From contig NC_016132.3 in assembly GCF_000005505.3 (NCBI RefSeq), forward strand, positions 11,646,501 to 11,710,500: DNA of 64,000 nucleotides. Reading direction: 5' to 3'. Positions 58,801 through 64,000 of this stretch are shown piece by piece (position 1 is the stretch's first letter; each line of letters opens with the position of its first letter). Source of the stretch: Brachypodium distachyon. Lineage: Eukaryota > Streptophyta > Magnoliopsida > Poales > Poaceae. Under the pieces are notes generated by a model. It ran no database searches. It was not told where the DNA came from and was given only the letters and a program-made list of their open reading frames with translations. The position numbers and the translations under genes are program-made.

Positions 58801-61800
58801 GCGAATCCAATTATTACATCTTTAACCATTAGATATGCAAAGAGTTGCCCAATGATGTGCGGGTTTATTACTTATACCATTATAGTTTTGCCACACTCGG
58901 TTAGATTGCAAATTGTTTATCACATCACCTCTGGCTTAGAATTGCTATCTGCACTTGTACAGTTGGCTGCTGTGACAAATAGCAGAATGTAAACTCAGTA
59001 ATTCACAATCCTGAGTGGTTGATTTGTCATGGTTGGAGTTAGGAGGGTCTGTGCCTACGGCCATCCGTCTGCAGACAGGGGCAAAACAGCCATATGGCTG
59101 TAGTTTCCGGTTATATATCGCCACAACTCGCCATACAGCTTTATAGGCTTGTTTCCCATTGGATGAATAGGCTTTTCCTCCCGCACGGTGCGCCCTTTCT
59201 CTCCCCTCCTGCATGCCCTTTCTTTTCCCTCGTGCGCGCGGCTTTCTTTTCCCTCCCCCCGCATCTGCTCTGCTGTGCTGTGGCGTCACAGACCAGGTCT
59301 ATCGCGAGGCCTGACGCCATGGCCTGGAGGTGCACCATGTCAAGCTTCATGCGCTAGCCGACGCTACCAAAAGACTGATCTGATGGAAAGGGCTAGGCAA
59401 TCCACTTATACACTTTAACACACCACATTGTTGTAATGTCGTTGTAGCGTCGATTTAATGACATCTTAAAAACTCGACACCCCATTAAACACTAAGCTCT
59501 ACCGGAAGCGACACTTCGGAGGCCGGCGGCTCCTGCTGTAGCCCACACACGTGCCTCTGCATAGCATTATACTGCTTCCAGATCAGCCACACCGTGAGCA
59601 TAACCAGTGAGGATAAGCCCTTCCTCAGTGACTTCAGTATTGAGTCGACATGCAGCTTGCCACCACCAACATTAGTTGAATCTCAAACTGGAATGCTGGA
59701 GTTGCTATCTTCCCATGATCGAATGAATGGAAATCGCACACTTAACAATTGGATGGTAACACGAGTTCCCATTCTTAGTTTTAAGGGAAGTTATCACTTT
59801 ATACATATGAGCAAAGAAATCCTTGGTATCAGACTACTGTTGTGTATATGTTATCATTGCTTAAATAGACAGTGTGGTCTTTGTTTATTTGACTTTCTCC
59901 TGTTGTAATCATGCGATGCCTAGACAGTTTAGTCTAGTGTGTTCTGCACAGTGGATGTGCACTTTGACATATTGACTACTTATTTTGAATCATAATTTAA
60001 AGACAGTTTGCTTTCTCCTTCATTTGGCAGGCCTATCAAATAATGCTAAAACAAAGGATTTGATGGAGATTGGTGCAATAGTATGCTTCTGTGCTGTCCA
60101 TAGTCATGGTTTTAAAATGCTTTTTGCTCTCTCTGCGGTTCTTCGGCATACACCCTGTCCACCCTTTGGGTTCAGTATCCTAAAGGCTGGTTTGAACAAG
60201 TCAGTTCTCCTTTCAGTTTATAGCTCCCAAAATTCACGAGATGGCCAAGTTTGCCGCAATTCACATGGTATGGCATTGCTATCATGTCTATTTATATCAA
60301 TTTTGTTGTTTACCTATACTTGTGAAATAAACTACGACATGAACTATGGCAATCTTAGTCCAACTATGTTAATATTTCTCATATGCCATATTTTGTCAGT
60401 TATTACCATACCTGGTGGCGGGAGCTCTTTGCTGATAGGGCCATTGTAGGAGTGCTTTGCTTCCATGATCTTTTATGTAACTTTTTCATGGTGTGCGATT
60501 GAATTTATGTTTTCTGATATCAACATTGACTTTCTATTTTGCAGAAAAGAAAATTGCGTCTTATCTCAGTAAAATCGGGCAGAAATTTCTTTCTGCATAT
60601 CGCTCATATGGAACTTATGTGGCTTTCCTCACAATTCTTTTGACTCTATACTTGGTGACTCCCAATTATATATCACTTGGTTACCTTTTCTTCCTTCTAC
60701 TATGGATAATCGGAAGGCAGCTTGTTGAAAAGACAAAAAGACGACTTTGGTTTCCATTAAAAGTATATGCTGCTGTGGTTTTTATTTTCACCTACAGCCT
60801 GAGTATTTCTCCATTCTTTGAGCACTTGGTCTCAAAGTTGGTTAAACTGTATCCTGATCTTGGATTTGATCCTGAAGCCTCTTTGTTGGCAAATGTTTGG
60901 CAATCATTGGCTGTTCTAATTGTGATGCAACTTTACAGCTATGAAAGAAGGCAGAACAGTGACAAAAACTTCATTGTTTCTGATGCTTCTATATCTGGGC
61001 TTCTAGGGTTCTTAAGAAGGTTGCTAATTTGGCATAGTGAGAAGATATTATCAATTAGTGTGTTCTATGCTTGCCTCTCATCAATCAGTTTATCTGGCCT
61101 AGCTTATCTGTTAGGTCTTATCGTGTTTTCAACCTTACCAAAAGTGTCACGGATTCCTTCGAAGGTTTACCTTGTCTATACTGGTTTTCTTGCTACATCT
61201 GAATACCTGTTCCAAATGTTATGCAAACCTTCTCAAATGTGTCCTGGTCAGCAGTTGCATGGCTTATCTGTGTTTCTTGGTTTGAAACATTATGATTCTG
61301 GGTTTTGGGGCGTTGAAAATGGGCTCAGAGGAAAAGTTTTGGTGATTGTGGCCTGCACCATTCAGTATAATGTGTTCCATTGGTTAGATTTGATGCCGAC
61401 ATCTCTAGTACATGAGGGTAAATGGGAAGAACCTTGCCAGCTATTTATCTCTTCCGATCCATCTGCTAATCCTATGGATGGCAGGGAGGAAAATCATTCA
61501 TCAAATAGGCTTGCCTTGTTGTTCTCAAAAGTCCAAGGTCTTATGGGTAGCAGCTCAAGTTCATCGCTTAGTTCAGGCAACACTTATCAGACATCGGAAT
61601 CTGTCGAGAATGTGACGAAGGGTTCGGATGAGGATAAAAGATACTCTTTTGCAAAGATGTGGGGAGTGTCAAAAGAAAGCCACAAGTGGGATAAGAAAAG
61701 GATTATTTCTCTGAAAAGAGAAAGATTTGAGACCCAGAAGACAACATTTAAGAGTTACATGACATTCTGGATCGAAAATCTTTTTAAACTTCGAGGCCTG

Positions 61801-64000
61801 GAAATTAACATGATTGTGTTACTATTGGCAAGCTTTACGTTGTTGAACATTGTATCGATCTTTTACATCTTGTGCCTTGTTGTATGCATTCTTATGAACA
61901 GAGATCTTATCCAGAAACTGTGGCCTATTTTTGTGGCTCTATTTGCCACTGTCTTAATACTCGAGTATTTTGCTCTTTGGAAAGATGGAATGCTCTGGTT
62001 ACATAGTACCAATGACATCGAAGTCCATTGCCGTGAATGCTGGAAAAATTCACGTATTTTCATTGATTATTGTTCCAAATGTTGGTTAGGTATGTCCATA
62101 TTCCTCCCCTATCTGGAACTTCTGCAATCAATTGTTTATGTACTTCTCATCTTGAACCGAATCATTTACAAAATATATGTACATTTATTTAATGCAGGGC
62201 TAATAGTTACATTTATTTGATGCAGGGCTAATAGCTGATGATCCTCGAATGCTGGTTAGCTACTATGTCGTGTTCATTTTTTCCTCATTCAAGCTACGGT
62301 CTGACCACTTCTCTGGTTTCTCGGACTCGGATACATATCGTCAGATGAGGTCCCAAAGAAAAAATGCATTTGTTTGGAGGGACCTCTCGCTGGAAACAAA
62401 AAGCTTCTGGACATTTCTTGATTATGTTCGGCTTTATGCTTACTGCCATTTATTAGACATAGTTTTGGCACTAATTGCTATCACTGGTACTCTGGAGTAT
62501 GATTTTCTACACCTTGGCTATCTTGGGTTTGCTCTGGTTTTCTTCCGAATGAGACTTGAAATATTGAAGAAGAAAAATAAGATTTTCAAGTATCTACGGA
62601 TGTATAATTTTGCTCTTATTGTTTTATCACTGGCGTATCAATCTCCTTATGTTGGGCAGTTTAGCTCTGGCAAGTGTGATCAAATAGATTATCTTTATGA
62701 AATTATTGGATTCTACAAGTATGATTATGGCTTTAAGATAACATCACGGTCAGCTTTTGTTGAGATAGTGATCTTCTTACTGGTGTCAGTGCAATCGTAC
62801 ATCTTTAGTTCTGGTGAATTTGATTATGTATCAAGATACCTTGAAGCAGAGCAAATTGGTGCTATGGTCCGTGAGCAGGAGAAAAAGGCTTTGAAGAAAA
62901 CTGAACAGCTGCAGCATCTTCGCAGGTCTGAAGAGCAAAAACGTCAGCGCAACCTGCAAGTGGAAAGGATGAAATCTGAGATGTACAATTTACAAAGCCA
63001 GCTTAATAGAATGAATTCATTCACCCCAATAGAGAATGCATCCCAAAATGATGGTCTACGGCGCAGGAGGACTACTAGGTTATACAGCGATACTGATGCC
63101 CCATTGCTAGATAATGAGATTGGATCACCAACTAAAGATAAGATTGGTAGCACAGAGTCATCACAGTCCTTTGAGTTTTCTGTAGCAGGTACAAAGAACA
63201 TGGGAGATTTATTGTTCCAGGGCTCATCTGATACTCTGAGATCACCAATCAGGGGGAGAAGTGAAGAATTTATGCTTGCTGATAATGCTAGAAATTCCCT
63301 GGGCTCAACATCTGAGATTATCGAGCTTGAAGAGAGTGATATCAAGCTGCATCCTAACTTGCACAAAACGGAAAAGGAAAGAAGACAACCTAAGGAAAAC
63401 CCACTTAAATCTGCAGTGCAGTTAATTGGTGATGGTGTTTCCCAAGTTCAATCATTCGGAAACCAGGCAGTTACAAATATTGTGAGCTTCTTAAATATCG
63501 ATCCTGAAGAATCACTCCCTAATGAACACCCCTCAGAAGGTATCATTTATGATGTAGTGGAAAGTCAGAGGGAAACACAAGATGGCCAGTTACCGAGAAT
63601 GCATTCAGATAGCTTGGTAACTGCAGAAAAATCCTCAGCAAGCATGCCAATTGGTGTAATCTTTCGGTACATATGGTACCAGATGCGAAGTAATTATGAT
63701 TATGTCTGCTATTGCTGTTTTGTTCTGGTTTTCCTGTGGAGTTTCAGTTTGCTGTCCATGGTCTACCTTGGAGCACTTTTCTTATACGCTCTTTGTGTGA
63801 ACTATGGGCCTAGTTACTTGTTTTGGGTCATTGTTCTGATCTACACTGAGCTCAACATTCTATCACAGTATATATATCAGATTATTATCCAGCACTGTGG
63901 TTTGAATATACATTTAACTCTTCTCCAGAGATTAGGTTTTCCTGACGATAAAATTAAGGCATCATTTGTTGTCAGCATATTGCCTCTCTTTTTGGTATAT
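46891..64000 (+). CDS. PIEZO: PIEZO mechanosensitive cation channel, 5' part (open at right edge)
   Basis: Fifteen exons: 46891-46951, 47941-48021, 50156-50315, 50467-50612, 50885-51041, 51173-51359, 52262-52377, 54269-54353, 55185-55400, 55474-55651, 57005-57133, 57622-57795, 60031-60267, 60545-62089 and 62226->64000. All are GT-AG and phase is kept at every join, giving 1,749 residues; plant PIEZOs have about 2,450-2,500. Landmarks are NVLLGGSVFRTFSINFFTYG, LLAYVGYILYAFPSLFQMHR, GLWHYSIPGLFLLAQF, GFWGVENGLRGKVLVI and GFYKYDYGFKITSRSAFVEI. A coiled-coil-like stretch of Glu/Lys/Arg/Gln lies at about residues 1365-1415, then a long acidic/Ser-rich linker. Hydrophobic helices fill the rest, as in the blade repeats. 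The cap and pore lie beyond the window. PIEZO opens a cation path under membrane tension; in plants it has been linked to root mechanics, the vacuole and virus spread. Loss or alternative use of exons is discussed separately. Confidence 0.92.
47367..47444. repeat. Short perfect inverted repeat in PIEZO intron 1
   Basis: GACAAAGTTATCAGTGAAGTG (47367-47387) is exactly complementary to CACTTCACTGATAACTTTGTC (47424-47444) around a loop of 36 bases. Probably the core of a MITE whose outer ends I cannot fix. Confidence 0.7.
48190..48643. mobile_element. Palindrome-rich DNA element (CGATTAATCG arrays) in PIEZO intron 2
   Basis: Ends TTGTTCAAGAAATCGG and CCGATTTCTTGGACAATG are inverted complements (offset of about two bases). 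The 8-bp repeat ATTCTAGT lies on both sides (48182-48189 and 48644-48651). Both subterminal zones are filled with ATTAATCGG/CCGATTAAT units, while the middle is ordinary sequence with a local AGGCATCAGTGAA duplication. The 8-bp duplication suggests hAT, but the ends are not a standard hAT start, so the superfamily is open. Confidence 0.6.
48704..49026. mobile_element. Tourist-like MITE (323 bp) in PIEZO intron 2
   Basis: CAGCTTGTTTGGCATCCA and its mirror TGGATGCCAAACGGGCTG form an 18-bp inverted repeat with two mismatches. TTA flanks both sides (48701-48703, 49027-49029). Internal GGAATTCAATT/AATTCC blocks add further folding. Confidence 0.78.
52560..54110 (-). mobile_element. Retrotransposon-like debris in PIEZO intron 7, possible Copia LTR/PBS remnant
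   Basis: On the minus strand a sequence ending CCCTAACA is followed by TGGTGCCAGAGC (around 53970-53951). That resembles an LTR terminus with a primer-binding site complementary to initiator tRNA-Met (usual form TGGTATCAGAGC). The rest of the stretch is GC-richer with short broken ORFs. No second LTR and no recognisable gag or pol are visible, so this is a tentative remnant with approximate limits. Confidence 0.3.
57451..57694 (+). repeat. 120-bp tandem duplication copying the start of PIEZO exon 12
   Basis: Two units, each TTATTAATACG...CTGAGATGGCTAATGA...CAG|TxTGCTTTTTC...AATTCTTAGTGTTATTCTG (57451-57570 and 57571-57694). The second contains the real acceptor and exon start (57622). The first carries an equivalent acceptor (TTTCAG, exon start at about 57500) and a pseudo-exon that lacks four bases (CTGC), so it shifts frame and reads SINKRANS then stop. 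Confidence 0.88.
58570..58655. repeat. 43-bp perfect tandem duplication in PIEZO intron 12
   Basis: CTCCTGACTTGTACAATGACCATTTGGTATTTAATGC... occurs twice head to tail (58570-58612, 58613-58655) without a visible mismatch, so it is recent. The rest of intron 12 (57796-60030) holds nothing I recognise. Confidence 0.88.
62185..62230 (+). repeat. 28-bp duplication of the PIEZO exon 15 splice acceptor
   Basis: ATTTAATGCAGGGCTAATAG and ATTTGATGCAGGGCTAATAG lie 28 bases apart, giving two potential acceptors (exon starts 62198 and 62226). Only the second keeps the frame. The first adds 28 bases and reads into TGA at 62218-62220. Confidence 0.88.

Noticed and set aside
1..64000. tRNA, rRNA or snoRNA genes
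   Set aside because: I scanned for conserved tRNA A/B box pairs and rRNA blocks by eye and saw none; a tRNAscan-SE/Infernal run would settle it.

Overview
The window is plant nuclear DNA and almost certainly from a grass (Poaceae). The signs are large split genes with GT-AG introns, GC-rich first exons beside AT-rich introns, many Stowaway- and Tourist-type MITEs, and a CACTA transposon with grass-type termini. Five host genes sit 5-15 kb apart, which suggests a compact grass genome. I cannot name the species from the sequence alone.

Layout. 1-3.4 kb: a six-exon minus-strand gene for the MAD2-binding protein p31comet. 3.9-8.7 kb: repeats only (an 881-bp Mutator-like element with a 9-bp target duplication, a tandemly duplicated repeat, MITEs). 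8.9-13.5 kb: a plus-strand seven-exon gene for a predicted chloroplast M41/FtsH-like protein without an AAA module; its fourth intron holds a hAT-like element. 13.9-24.8 kb: a minus-strand LINE 3' fragment split by a 10,036-bp CACTA element with perfect CACTA/TAGTG ends and an AGC target duplication. The CACTA carries two decayed genes, a TNP2-type transposase and a TNPD-like protein fused to a C48/Ulp1-like protease domain. An internal cluster of the element's own subterminal repeats lies just before the second gene. 26.1-36.5 kb: a WD40 gene of the LEC14B/DCAF11 family with non-coding 5' exons. 36.8-38.5 kb: MITEs. 38.9-40.8 kb: an intronless RKF3-type receptor kinase. 41-46.5 kb: repeats, including a MITE with another MITE inserted in it and a GATA/GATG microsatellite. 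46.9 kb to the right edge: the 5' fifteen exons of a plant PIEZO mechanosensitive channel gene. It is open at the edge, so the C-terminal pore region is outside the window.

The host genes have no obvious shared pathway. They cover the mitotic/meiotic checkpoint, the plastid, a ubiquitin-ligase adaptor, cell-surface signalling and mechanosensing. Plant genes are not arranged in operons, so neighbours say little about function. Exon boundaries were read by eye from GT/AG signals and unbroken reading phase. Every junction listed for the p31comet, M41-like, LEC14B and PIEZO genes keeps phase, which is the main support for the models. Gene names rest on recalled family sequence, not on a database search.
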